Source: Desulfurispora thermophila DSM 16022 (GTDB taxonomy: Bacteria; Bacillota; Desulfotomaculia; Desulfotomaculales; Desulfurisporaceae). Taken from it: a stretch of DNA of 64,000 bases. How positions within the stretch are numbered: position 1 is the stretch's first letter; each line of letters starts with the position of its first letter. The notes beneath the pieces are model-generated. The model searched no databases and was not told where the DNA came from. It saw only the letters and a program-made list of their open reading frames with translations. The translations under genes and the position numbers were made by a program. Below are positions 38,678-47,233 of the stretch, in pieces. The stretch covers positions 122,920-186,919 of the forward strand of contig NZ_AQWN01000008.1 of the NCBI RefSeq assembly GCF_000376385.1, written 5' to 3'.

Positions 38678-39424
38678 ATGATGAGCGAGATTTTGGGAGC
38701 AGCCATTGACAATTTAACTCTTGCGGCAGTGGTCCAAAAAACAGCTTCCCTTCTTTGGGAAAGACGACGTGTTTTCGTCCTCACCCTTAACCCGGAATAC
38801 CTCTACCGGGCCCAGCGCGAGCCAGAACTGCTTGAACTGGCCGGTCGGGCCGATATTGTTACACCGGATGGTACGGGCATAGTGTGGGCCTGTGCTGTGG
38901 CCGGCACACCGGTGCCCGAGCGGGTGACGGGCATAGACCTGATGCTGGCCCTGCTGGCCGAAGCCGCCCGGCGGGGTTGGCGGGTGTACCTTTTGGGGGC
39001 GGCGCCCGGCGTGGCCGATGAGGCGGCGGACAACCTGCGCCGCCGTTTTCCCGGGCTGCAGATCTGCGGCACCTGGCACGGCTATTTTGCGCCGCAAGAG
39101 GCGGAACAGGTGCTGGCCGATATAGTGGAAAAGCGGCCCCAGTTGCTCTTTGTGGCCCTGGGGGCGCCCCGGCAGGAAATGTGGCTGGCGGAAAATCTGT
39201 CCCGGATTCCCGCGCCGGTGGTGGGCATGGGTGTGGGGGGTAGCTTTGATGTGCTGGCCGGGCGGGTGAAGCGGGCACCCCTCTGGATGCAGAAGGCGCA
39301 CATCGAGTGGCTGTGGCGGCTCATACAGGAGCCGCGCCGCTGGCGGCGCATGCTGGTGCTGCCCAAATTTGCCTGGCTGGTGCTCAGGGAGTACAAGCTG
39401 GGCAGGCGAAGCAAGCGGCGCTGA
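38678..39424 (+). CDS. tagA: WecG/TagA/CpsF-family glycosyltransferase
   Basis: A 248-residue GT26 enzyme; TagA adds ManNAc to lipid-linked GlcNAc to start wall polymers. Family marks are LTLNPEYLYRAQREPEL, the catalytic-region VTPDGTGIVWA with its Asp, RVTGIDLM, LLGAAPGVADEAA and LGAPRQEMW. The basic C-terminal end (KLGRRSKRR) fits membrane association. Start at ATG 38678 or 38681; the ribosome site is weak. The donor UDP-ManNAc would come from wecB at 20 kb. Confidence 0.9.
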   Translation: MMSEILGAAIDNLTLAAVVQKTASLLWERRRVFVLTLNPEYLYRAQREPELLELAGRADIVTPDGTGIVWACAVAGTPVPERVTGIDLMLALLAEAARRGWRVYLLGAAPGVADEAADNLRRRFPGLQICGTWHGYFAPQEAEQVLADIVEKRPQLLFVALGAPRQEMWLAENLSRIPAPVVGMGVGGSFDVLAGRVKRAPLWMQKAHIEWLWRLIQEPRRWRRMLVLPKFAWLVLREYKLGRRSKRR

Positions 39425-39439
39425 ACAGATTTTTTCTTC

Positions 39440-39475
39440 ACCAGGTCTGCCGTTGGATGGGCAGGCCTGGTTTTT
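39440..39475 (+). terminator. terminator behind tagA
   Basis: ACCAGG-T-CTGCC pairs with GGCAG-G-CCTGGT with one mismatch, then TTTTT. Confidence 0.85.
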
Positions 39476-39617
39476 ATTGCTTTCGGCGCAAAAATCCGCC
39501 ACAGTTTAACGCCATGCTGGCGCTTCCGTCAGGTGTGTGTTATATTATTAGGGATAAAGAGATTATGTATCGAAGGGTGCCGCTGGCGGTGCCGTGCCGG
39601 AACGAGGTTTTGTGGGT

Positions 39618-40721
39618 ATGCCGCGGGTTGTTATTTCTGGCTATTACGGTTTTCACAACAACGGCGATGAGGCCATGTTATACGCCATATTGCAGGCCTT
39701 AGGGCAGCGCGTACCGGGGTTGGAGGCCGTGGTGCTGTCCAGGGATCCGGTGCACACCCGGGCCTTTTTTGGCGTGCGGGCCGTGCCTCGCCACGACCTG
39801 GTCAGTCTCTGGCGCGAACTGCGGCGTGCGGATATGCTGATCAGCGGCGGCGGCGGCCTTTTGCAGGATGTCACCGGCCCCAACAGCATCATTTATTACC
39901 TGGGCGTGGTGCAAATGGCCCGCCTGCTGGGCAAAAAGGTGGTCTTCTACGGGCACGGTATCGGCCCGGTGCGTACCGCCCTGGGGAGGCGCCTGATGCG
40001 GCTGGTGGTCAACCAGGTGGATCTGGTGACGGTGCGGGATGAAGCCTCCCGGCAGGAACTGGCCGCCCTGGGCGTGCGCCGGCCGCCGGTGCATGTGACG
40101 GCCGACCCGGTGCTGGGCCTGACTGCTCCGGAAGTGCTCCTGACGCCGGGCCAGGAGTTCTGGCAAAAATACGGGCTGACCGGGGAGGGTGATCCCCTGG
40201 TGGGGATTTCGGTCCGTCACTGGCAAAAGCATACCCGCTACAAGAGCGTTTTGGCCGGCCTGGCGGACAGACTGGTGGAGCAGGGTTACCGGGTGGTTTT
40301 TTTGCCCATGCACCATCCCGGTGATGTGACGGCGGCGCGCGATGTGCTGGCGCAAATGCGCCAGCCGGCTGTGCTGATTGAGAAAAGGCTGGATTTCAAG
40401 GAAATGTTGGGCTTGATGAGCGGCCTGCATCTGGCCATCGGTATGCGCCTGCACTTTTTGATTTTTGGATCATTGTTGGGCGTGCCGGTGCTGGGCCTCT
40501 CTTACGATCCCAAGGTGGAGAGGTTTTTACAGTTAGTTGACATGCCCCTGGGGGGGCGGATAGAAGATTTGCAGTTGTCCGCGCTCTGGGCAGCGACGCA
40601 GGAGCTTTTGTCCCGGCGGGAGGAACGACGGCGGCGTATGGAGGAGCGGGTGTTGCAACTGCGCTCCCGGGCCCTGGCGGGTGCCGACCTGGTGGCCGGG
40701 CTTTTGAGATGTGAGAGGTGA
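39618..40721 (+). CDS. csaB: polysaccharide pyruvyl transferase CsaB
   Basis: Adds a ketal pyruvate to secondary cell-wall polymer, creating the ligand for SLH domains. The 367 residues show the family pattern: VVISGYYGFHNNGDEAML at the N-terminus, SGGGGLLQD, the FYGHGIGPV strand, VTADPVL and the late GMRLHFLIFGSLLGVPVLGLSYDPKV block. ATG 39618 is chosen because the conserved protein starts there; GTG 39594 would add eight residues. Placement behind the SLH S-layer and tagA genes strongly supports function. Confidence 0.93.
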   Translation: MPRVVISGYYGFHNNGDEAMLYAILQALGQRVPGLEAVVLSRDPVHTRAFFGVRAVPRHDLVSLWRELRRADMLISGGGGLLQDVTGPNSIIYYLGVVQMARLLGKKVVFYGHGIGPVRTALGRRLMRLVVNQVDLVTVRDEASRQELAALGVRRPPVHVTADPVLGLTAPEVLLTPGQEFWQKYGLTGEGDPLVGISVRHWQKHTRYKSVLAGLADRLVEQGYRVVFLPMHHPGDVTAARDVLAQMRQPAVLIEKRLDFKEMLGLMSGLHLAIGMRLHFLIFGSLLGVPVLGLSYDPKVERFLQLVDMPLGGRIEDLQLSALWAATQELLSRREERRRRMEERVLQLRSRALAGADLVAGLLRCER

Positions 40722-40738
40722 GAAGTGAGAGGTGGGAA
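40708..40738 (+). repeat. GA-rich short tandem motif, copy 2
   Basis: Units of GTGAGAGGTGAGAAG, overlapping the csaB stop and continuing into the next leader. Near-identical to 40-68. It also supplies the only SD-like bases for the following gene. Confidence 0.5.
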
Positions 40739-40745
40739 GCAGAAA

Positions 40746-41348
40746 ATGGGAAGCAGAAATATCTTTACGCGGATAGATGAGGGAGCTGACAGGCAGCCGG
40801 CCGGGGAAAATAAAAACCGCGGAGTGCGGAGAACCTGGCCGGCGGTGGGGCTGCTGGTTCTTCTGTTGCTGGCCGGGGCGGGATATGTGCTGGCTGACAC
40901 GGCGCAGCCCGGCGGGGCCGACGACCCTCTGGTGACCAAAAGCTATGTGCTGCAGCAGGTGGATATGCTCAAAGAGCAAATTGTGCTGCTGCGGCAGGAC
41001 CTGGATAAGAACAAACAGTTAGTTGATCAGATCCAGCAAAAGGTGGAACAGCAGGGCACGGCGGGCGGCGGCGGGCCCGGTGTCTGGCAGATTGTGGAAC
41101 TGGAAAAAGGTCAGACCCTGGTGGGGGGAGCGGGCTGCGAACTGGTGCTGCGGGGCGGTACGGCCACGGCGCTGGATCCCACCGGCAACGGCCTTTCCAA
41201 CCTGACAGCGGGCGCTGACCTGAAAAACGGGGCCGCCGTGCCGCGCAACCACCTGCTGCTGGTGCCGCGCGACGACGGCCGCGGGCTGAAGGCCACGGCA
41301 AATAAAGTCTGGGTTATGTATAGAGGCAGTGTGACGGTTAAAAAGTGA
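40746..41348 (+). CDS. hypothetical membrane-anchored coiled-coil protein
   Basis: A 200-residue protein of no recognised family. A basic N-terminus (about 1-30) precedes one transmembrane helix (about 32-52, VGLLVLLLLAGAGYVLA). A short coiled coil follows (QQVDMLKEQIVLLRQDLD and onward, about 68-100), then a Gly-rich hinge and a compact beta-like domain with PRNHLLLVPRDDGRG. It is oriented with the C-terminus outside by the positive-inside rule. ATG 40746 with GAGGTGG upstream is preferred to GTG 40725. It stands between csaB and the LCP gene, so a wall-associated role is likely but undefined. Confidence 0.65.
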   Translation: MGSRNIFTRIDEGADRQPAGENKNRGVRRTWPAVGLLVLLLLAGAGYVLADTAQPGGADDPLVTKSYVLQQVDMLKEQIVLLRQDLDKNKQLVDQIQQKVEQQGTAGGGGPGVWQIVELEKGQTLVGGAGCELVLRGGTATALDPTGNGLSNLTAGADLKNGAAVPRNHLLLVPRDDGRGLKATANKVWVMYRGSVTVKK

Positions 41349-41507
41349 AATGTATACCACTTGTGAATGGCTTTAGTGATGTTAGCAGGGCATAACTGGG
41401 GGTGCAATTTGTCGTGGGGAATTTTGACCGGCCAGCTGGAAATTATCTGGTAATTATGTTGTAGAAAGGCACTTGCTCAACCGGTTGGTTGATGGGAGGT
41501 AAAGGAC

Positions 41508-42818
41508 ATGCGACCTAGACGGTACCGCCTGAAAAACAAATGGCGCATCGGGCTGCTGTTTTTCCTGGTATTTGTTTTGAGTGGTGTGGGGTATCTTTAT
41601 GCCAGCGGTTTGCTCTCTCTGCTCATGCCCAGTGCCGAGTGGGCGGAGCGGTTGGCCCCGCCGGGCAGTGACGAATTCAAGGGCAACATGCACGTGCTTT
41701 TGTTGGGTATTGACGCCCGCAAGGGCGAGACCACGGCCCGGGCCGATACCATTCTGCTGGCCAGCATAGACGGCACGAAAAAGCAAATTTCCGTGCTTTC
41801 CATTCCCCGCGATACCCGGGTGAACATTCCCGGCCACGGCATGGACAAGATCAATGTCTCCACCGCCCTGGGCGGGCCGGAGCTGATCATGCGGGTGGTG
41901 TCCGATCTGGTCGGCCTGCCGGTTGACTATTACATTGCCACTAATTACGAGGGATTCAAGGAGATTGTGGATGCTGTGGGCGGCGTGGACTACAATGTGG
42001 AAAAGCGCCTGTACCACTATGACCCGCAGGACGGCGGCATCTACACCATCGACTTGAAACCCGGCCCGCAGCACCTGGACGGCAACAAGGCGCTGCAATA
42101 TGTGCGTTACCGCAGCTACGCCCTGGGCGACATCGACCGCACACTGCACCAGCAGAAGTTTCTGCTGGCCCTGGCCGACCAGGTGATGCGTCCGGCTACC
42201 TTGCTCAAATTGCCCGAACTGGTGCCCACCTTCAGCCGGGCCGTGGAGACCAATATGAGTATGCAGCGCATGACCGCACTGGCCCGGGCGGCCAAAAACA
42301 TGCAGGACTACCAGATAGTGACCCAGACCCTGCCCGGCAAATTCCTAACTTTAAACGGCGGCAGCTACTGGGCGGTGGATCCGGCCGTGGCGCAGCTGGC
42401 CGTACAGAAACTGCTCAGTGGCGAGAAAATGGAAGTAGTGCAGGGTGAAGTGGTGATGGCCCAGCGCAATACCGGCGGTTCGGCGAACGCGGCAGGCAAT
42501 GCGGTACCGGCCAGGCGCCGCAGCGGGTCGAAGGGCCAGCTGGCTCCTCCGGCGGAGGCGGCCGGGCCGGAGAGCCGGAACGGTGAGCCGGCCGGCGGTG
42601 GTGGAGAGCCGGCCGGGACAGGAGACAATCCTGCCGGTCAGCAGTCCGGCAATGGTTCGGATGACAGAGGGAACAACAGCCAGAGTGGCGGTGGCGCACC
42701 GCAGGACGGCAGTTCGGTACCGGGCAGTTCCTCCGGCCACCCGGACAGTACGGCGGGAGGAACAGCCCCCGGTGTGGAAGTGCAAATCATTCCGCAGGGC
42801 GGGCTGGTGCCCAATTAA
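41508..42818 (+). CDS. LytR-CpsA-Psr family wall-polymer ligase
   Basis: Transfers lipid-linked polymer to peptidoglycan outside the membrane. The 436 residues have a membrane helix at about 10-32, then the LCP domain: LLLGIDARKGETTARADTI, SIPRDTRVNIPGHGMDKIN, NYEGFKEIVDAVGGVDY, and YVRYRSYALGDIDRTLHQQ with the conserved Arg residues. About the last 110 residues are a disordered tail rich in Gly, Ser, Pro and Asn, likely spanning the wall. ATG 41508 follows GGGAGG. It could attach the CsaB-modified polymer. Confidence 0.93.
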   Translation: MRPRRYRLKNKWRIGLLFFLVFVLSGVGYLYASGLLSLLMPSAEWAERLAPPGSDEFKGNMHVLLLGIDARKGETTARADTILLASIDGTKKQISVLSIPRDTRVNIPGHGMDKINVSTALGGPELIMRVVSDLVGLPVDYYIATNYEGFKEIVDAVGGVDYNVEKRLYHYDPQDGGIYTIDLKPGPQHLDGNKALQYVRYRSYALGDIDRTLHQQKFLLALADQVMRPATLLKLPELVPTFSRAVETNMSMQRMTALARAAKNMQDYQIVTQTLPGKFLTLNGGSYWAVDPAVAQLAVQKLLSGEKMEVVQGEVVMAQRNTGGSANAAGNAVPARRRSGSKGQLAPPAEAAGPESRNGEPAGGGGEPAGTGDNPAGQQSGNGSDDRGNNSQSGGGAPQDGSSVPGSSSGHPDSTAGGTAPGVEVQIIPQGGLVPN

Positions 42819-42846
42819 AAAGGTACAATATACGTTGTTTGTGCAG

Positions 42847-42871
42847 CACAGGGGAAACCCTGTGATTTTTG
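42847..42871 (+). terminator. terminator of the LCP gene
   Basis: CACAGGG and CCCTGTG arms around GAAA, then ATTTTT. Confidence 0.85.
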
Positions 42872-42933
42872 TTGGTAGCTGTTGCTACTGCTTACCCTCG
42901 TGGTGCAGCTGCAAAATAAAAGGAAATAATCGA

Positions 42934-42970
42934 AGACCCCTGAAACTGTTCTCGGCAGCTTCAGGGGTCT
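42934..42970 (-). terminator. terminator of the minus-strand ligase gene
   Basis: AGACCCCTGAA and TTCAGGGGTCT, perfect 11-bp arms. On the minus strand it is followed by a T-rich run. The ligase stop codon lies inside the stem. Confidence 0.8.
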
Positions 42971-44508
42971 GACGATGAAACCTCGGCAGTGAGGCACGAC
43001 GAGCTGTATTGGTTCCCAGTATTCCCTTCCACCTGCGGCAGGGCCGCGGTCAGTCCGGCCAGCAGCCAGAACTGGGCGGCCATCACCGGCGCTTCAAAAA
43101 TGTTTTCCACCAGGTTGTGGGCCATCACACCACACAGCCCGGCCAGAAGTCCCGCGGCCAGCAGCTTGAGCCGGTCGCCGCCGATCCGGCGCCAGCTGTC
43201 CAGCAGGGCGCGCAACACCGAGAGCAGCAGCCAGAGCAGCGCCAAAAGGCCTACCAGGCCGGTTTCCACGGCCGTCTTCAGGTAAAAGTTGTCCACATAG
43301 TAGGCGCCGGGGATGCGGCGGGCGGCCACCGCCCCGCCGAAGCGGCCGTAGCCCAGACCAAACCACAGGTTTTGTTGCCACAGATCCAGGGCGTTTTGCC
43401 AGCGGGCCAGGCGACCGGCCCGGTTGCTGCTGGCGATGTAAGCGCTGGAAAGCATGTAGCTGATGCGGGCGCCCACCGCGGGCACCAGTTTGGGGACGGC
43501 CAGAGCGCCCGCGGCCAGGGCGGCCAACAGCCAGGGCCGGTAGAGCAGCGAGAAAACCAGCAGGGCCAGCAGCAGGGCCAGCCAGGCGCCGCGGGAAAAG
43601 GTCAGCGCCTCGGCGGTCAAAAGCACCAGCAGGAGCGCAGCCACCCCCAGGCGGGACAACCGGCCGCGGGTTGTAAACAGCAGGGCCAGGGCGACGGGGA
43701 TGAAAATCATCAGGTAGCTGCCCAGCACATTGGGGCTGGTGAAAATGGAGAAAATGCGCAGTTTGACGCCGGCTTCGGCCTGATCCACCCAGTTGGCCGG
43801 CATTTCCACGCCCAGCAAATACTGGGCAATGCCGTACGCGGCCACCAGTCCGGCCAGCCCCAGCATACCGCCCAGCAAAGCCGTAAATTGCTGCCGGTTT
43901 TGCAGCAGCTGGTAGCCGGCAAAAAACCACAGCGGGTATTCCAGATAAACGCGCAGGCCCTCCCGGGCCAGGCCGCTGTCGGGCGAGCGCAGGAAATACA
44001 GGAAAAGGAGCAGGGCGAAGTACACCAGCAGGGGGATGTCCAGCCGGCTGCGCCGCCATTCTAGCCGGCCCCGCAGGGCCATCTGCAGCGGCCACAGGGC
44101 GATGATGGCCAGCAGCAGAAGTTCGTCCCAGGCCGAGGCCAGGGCGGGCATAAACTGGCGCAGGGCGAAGTCCACGCCGGGGTACAGGGCGGCCGGCCAG
44201 AGCAGGCTTTCCACCCGCAGGGCGGTGGCTTGCTGCCAGAGGAAACTGCCCTGCAGCCAGGGCGGCGCCTGTAGGGCGGCTGCCCGGCTGTGCATCCAGG
44301 CGCGGTGCAGGCTGCCGCCCAGCGCCAGCAACAGGCGGGCGGGCAGCCGGCAAAGAAAGCAGAGCAGCGGGATCAGACGGGAACAGTTGAGCACCGCCGG
44401 GTCGGTGTATGCCGCCGGTACGGTCAAAAAGGACAGCAGGCGACTGTGGGGAGCGGCGGCGCGCAGCCCCCGTCCCAGTTGTCCAAACAGGCTGTGCTGG
44501 AAAATCAT
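42961..44508 (-). CDS. O-antigen ligase / polymerase-like membrane protein
   Basis: A 515-residue protein with about ten to twelve hydrophobic helices. The Wzy_C/WaaL-like segment FTSPNVLGSYLMIFIPVALAL and the later FSRGAWLALLLALL and GLGYGRFGG motifs are typical of the O-antigen ligase superfamily, which polymerises or transfers lipid-linked glycans outside the membrane. Start ATG 44508-44506 on the minus strand has AAGGAGGG. It is the second of two minus-strand genes and divides the surface cluster. Polymerase and ligase roles cannot be told apart here. Confidence 0.82.
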   Translation of the reverse strand: MIFQHSLFGQLGRGLRAAAPHSRLLSFLTVPAAYTDPAVLNCSRLIPLLCFLCRLPARLLLALGGSLHRAWMHSRAAALQAPPWLQGSFLWQQATALRVESLLWPAALYPGVDFALRQFMPALASAWDELLLLAIIALWPLQMALRGRLEWRRSRLDIPLLVYFALLLFLYFLRSPDSGLAREGLRVYLEYPLWFFAGYQLLQNRQQFTALLGGMLGLAGLVAAYGIAQYLLGVEMPANWVDQAEAGVKLRIFSIFTSPNVLGSYLMIFIPVALALLFTTRGRLSRLGVAALLLVLLTAEALTFSRGAWLALLLALLVFSLLYRPWLLAALAAGALAVPKLVPAVGARISYMLSSAYIASSNRAGRLARWQNALDLWQQNLWFGLGYGRFGGAVAARRIPGAYYVDNFYLKTAVETGLVGLLALLWLLLSVLRALLDSWRRIGGDRLKLLAAGLLAGLCGVMAHNLVENIFEAPVMAAQFWLLAGLTAALPQVEGNTGNQYSSSCLTAEVSSSDP

Positions 44509-44591
44509 ACAGGCCCTCCTTGGGGGGTATTTGTTAGTTATGCCATTCTTGGATGATGGTTGATTTTAACATAGATTTTAACATAATAGTG

Positions 44592-44650
44592 ACAAAGCCG
44601 CTGGTGCTGCCTGGTACTAAATTCGGGCGAGCGATGGATGCACACCTGCG
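44592..44650 (+). repeat. right-end fragment of the 208-bp palindromic repeat
   Basis: Resembles the right end of 61837-62044 (GCCGCTGGTGCTGCCTGGT, ATTCGGGCGAGCG, GGATGCACACC). It is followed by GGCAAATTG and ATGCTGTAGTA, which recur near 48644-48664 and 4400. It lies in the 287-base divergent gap before the next glycosyltransferase. Confidence 0.75.
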
Positions 44651-44795
44651 ATAGGCAAATTGCAAAATTATGCTGTAGTATTAATGCCTTTAAAATTATA
44701 ATACAAAAAGCCCCGCCCGTCCACGCGGCGGCCAAAAACTCCTTGTCGAAGGTTGGCTAAATTGATAAAATGTTTAAAGCAAGTCCAAGGGGGCT

Positions 44796-45929
44796 GTGGA
44801 TGTGAAGCAGCTGAAAGTCCTCCATGTGATTGGGGGAGGCGAATTTGGCGGAGCGGAAAGGCATATTCTAAATCTGGTCACATCCATGGACGAGCAGCGG
44901 GTGCAGGCGCTGGTCTGCTGCCTGTTTGCCGAGCCCTTTGTGCGCATTGCCCGGGAAAACGGCCTTAAAGTGGTCTACCTGCCCATGCGACACAAACTGA
45001 ATCTGGGCGTGCTGGGGGGACTGCGCGCCCTCATGGAGCGGGAAAGGGTGGACATTGTGCACACGCACGGTGTGCGGGCCAACCTGGTGGGCCGCCTGGC
45101 CGCCCGTCTGGCCGGCGTGTCCGGCGTGGTTACCACAGTGCACAGCAAATTGGATCTGGACTACCCCGACTGGCCCAGCCGCCTGGCCAACAAATTTATT
45201 GAGCGGGCTTCCCGCGGCCTGACGAGGCACTTCATTGCCGTCTCCGGGGGTATCAAACAATACCTGCTGCAGGAAGGGATAAAAGAGCGAAAAATTACTG
45301 TAATATATAATGGCCTGAAAACCGATGAATTTGCTGGCCGGGCGCAGCCGGGTGTTTTTCGCCAGCAGTGGCGGCTGGAGGAGGGGAAACACCTGGTGGG
45401 CGTGGTGGGCCGGCTGCACCATGTGAAGGGACAGACCTATTTTCTGCAGGCGGCGGCCCAGCTGGCCGCTCAGCGGGACGATGTGCATTTTCTGGTGGTG
45501 GGCAGCGGCCCGGACCGGGAAAAGCTGGAACAACAGGCCGGGGAACTGGGCCTGACCGGGCGGGTTACATTTACCGGTTTTGTCAGTGATGTGCCGGCTG
45601 TGCTGGCCGATTTAAGTCTGCTGGTAATCCCCTCGCTTTCCGAGGGTCTGCCCCTGGCAGCGGTGGAGGCCATGGCCGCCGGCGTGCCCGTGCTGGCCAC
45701 CTCGGTGGGCGGGCTGCCCGAAGTGATCCAGCACGGCAACAGTGGCCTGCTGGTGCCACCGGCCGATGTACCCGCCCTGACCAAGAGCATGACCTGGATG
45801 CTGGATCACCCGGCCGAGGTGGCGGTGATGGTGGAACTGGCCCGGCAGACTGTGCAGGAAAAATTCAGCGCTGTGGCCATGGCCCGTCGCACCGAGGAAC
45901 TTTACCGGTGGGTGCTGGGCGGCCGGTAA
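44796..45929 (+). CDS. GT4-family glycosyltransferase
   Basis: A 377-residue retaining glycosyltransferase with two Rossmann domains. N-terminal VLHVIGGGEFGGAERHIL, middle VGVVGRLHHVKGQTYFLQA and C-terminal PSLSEGLPLAAVEAMAAGVPVLA with the conserved E-x7-E pattern. Cytoplasmic or membrane-peripheral. GTG 44796 has AAGGGGG upstream. First of two adjacent glycosyltransferases; donor sugar unknown. Confidence 0.9.
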   Translation: MDVKQLKVLHVIGGGEFGGAERHILNLVTSMDEQRVQALVCCLFAEPFVRIARENGLKVVYLPMRHKLNLGVLGGLRALMERERVDIVHTHGVRANLVGRLAARLAGVSGVVTTVHSKLDLDYPDWPSRLANKFIERASRGLTRHFIAVSGGIKQYLLQEGIKERKITVIYNGLKTDEFAGRAQPGVFRQQWRLEEGKHLVGVVGRLHHVKGQTYFLQAAAQLAAQRDDVHFLVVGSGPDREKLEQQAGELGLTGRVTFTGFVSDVPAVLADLSLLVIPSLSEGLPLAAVEAMAAGVPVLATSVGGLPEVIQHGNSGLLVPPADVPALTKSMTWMLDHPAEVAVMVELARQTVQEKFSAVAMARRTEELYRWVLGGR

Positions 45930-45960
45930 CACTACAATGTAATGTTTTAATGTAATGTTT

Positions 45961-46003
45961 TAAGGATACACACCCGCGAGTGACTGGCAGAAGTTACGTT
46001 ACA
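45961..46003 (+). repeat. short end-module related to the palindromic repeat
   Basis: AAGGATACACACCCGCGA followed by TGGCAGAAGTTACG matches the centre of 48609-48665. Only the end module is present. Confidence 0.6.
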
Positions 46004-46041
46004 CATTTGGTATAAAACAGCCGTTAGAAGAAGGAGCGACA

Positions 46042-47208
46042 ATGGACAAAATAACCAACCGGACGGTTGTCTGCATTTCTTCTATAGACTGGGATCCGCT
46101 GTGGACGCGCAAACAGCAGGTGATGTCCCGCCTGCCGGCATCCTGCCCGATATTATACGTAGAGCCGCCCATCACGCTGCTCTCGCCCTTAAAAGACCGC
46201 GCCCTGCGCCGGCGCTGGCTGAACTGGCGGGGGCAGTTGCGCCGCCTGCCCGACAGAGAGAATATCTATTTGCTTACCCCACCGCCTGTGCTGCCGTTTG
46301 GCAACAAGTTCCGCCCGGTAAACAGGATCAATCAGCGGTGGCTTTTGCTTTTTATCCGCCGGGCCATGCGCCGCCTGGGGTTGCAAAACCCGCTCCTGTG
46401 GGTGTACCTGCCCGGCAGTGTGGATCTGGTGGACGCGCTGCCCCATGAGCTGCTGATTTACGACTGTGTAGACGAGCATTCGGCCTACACCGGGCTGATC
46501 AACCGCCGGGTGGTGCTGGACATGGAGCGGGAGCTCATGGGCAAGTGCAACCTGGTCTTTGTTACCGCTCCAGGCCTGTATGAGGCCAAAAAGGGCTGGG
46601 CGCGGCGCATTTACTACCTGCCCAATGCGGCCGATGTGGCCCACTTTGGCCGGGCCGCCGCGCCGGAAACGCCGCTGGCGCCCGAGATGCAGGGTTTGCC
46701 CCGCCCCGTGCTGGGCTTTGTGGGGGCCATCCAGGACTGGATCGACCTGGACCTGCTGGCGCGCACCGCCCGCGCTTATCCGCAGGGTTCAATGGTGTTA
46801 ATCGGGCCGGTGGGGGCGGGGGTGGATGTGAGTGAGCTGGCCGCCCTGCCCAATGTGCACCTGCTGGGGCGCAGGGACAAAGAAGTGCTGCCCTCCTATA
46901 TGAAGGGTTTTGATGTTTGCTTGAACCCGTTCAAAATAAACGAGCTGACCGACCGGGTCAGCCCGCTGAAATTTTACGAGTACCTGGCCACGGGCAAGCC
47001 GGTGGTCAGTGTGGACATGCCCGGCGTGCGCGACTTCGCCGGCGTGATTGAGATTGCCGCCACTCCCGGGGAGTTTGTGGCCGCCGTGGGGCGGGCCCTG
47101 GAGCAGGACACGCCGCAGCGCCGCCAGCAGCGGCTGGAACTGGCCCGGCAGCACTCCTGGGACAGCCGGGTGCGGTTCATGGTGGAGAAAATCGAGGAGT
47201 TGTTATAA
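46042..47208 (+). CDS. glycosyltransferase, GT4-like
   Basis: A 388-residue cytoplasmic glycosyltransferase of the GT-B type. The acceptor-side domain contains YVEPPITLLSP and LIYDCVDEHSAY. The donor-side half has LGFVGAIQDWIDLDLL, VHLLGRRDKEVLPSYM and LKFYEYLATGKPVVS with the EYLA-type sugar-nucleotide binding pattern. ATG 46042 follows AGAAGGAG. Similar proteins occur in exopolysaccharide clusters. Donor and linkage unknown. Confidence 0.83.
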   Translation: MDKITNRTVVCISSIDWDPLWTRKQQVMSRLPASCPILYVEPPITLLSPLKDRALRRRWLNWRGQLRRLPDRENIYLLTPPPVLPFGNKFRPVNRINQRWLLLFIRRAMRRLGLQNPLLWVYLPGSVDLVDALPHELLIYDCVDEHSAYTGLINRRVVLDMERELMGKCNLVFVTAPGLYEAKKGWARRIYYLPNAADVAHFGRAAAPETPLAPEMQGLPRPVLGFVGAIQDWIDLDLLARTARAYPQGSMVLIGPVGAGVDVSELAALPNVHLLGRRDKEVLPSYMKGFDVCLNPFKINELTDRVSPLKFYEYLATGKPVVSVDMPGVRDFAGVIEIAATPGEFVAAVGRALEQDTPQRRQQRLELARQHSWDSRVRFMVEKIEELL

Positions 47209-47233
47209 TTCCATAACGGAAAGGTCGAAAAAT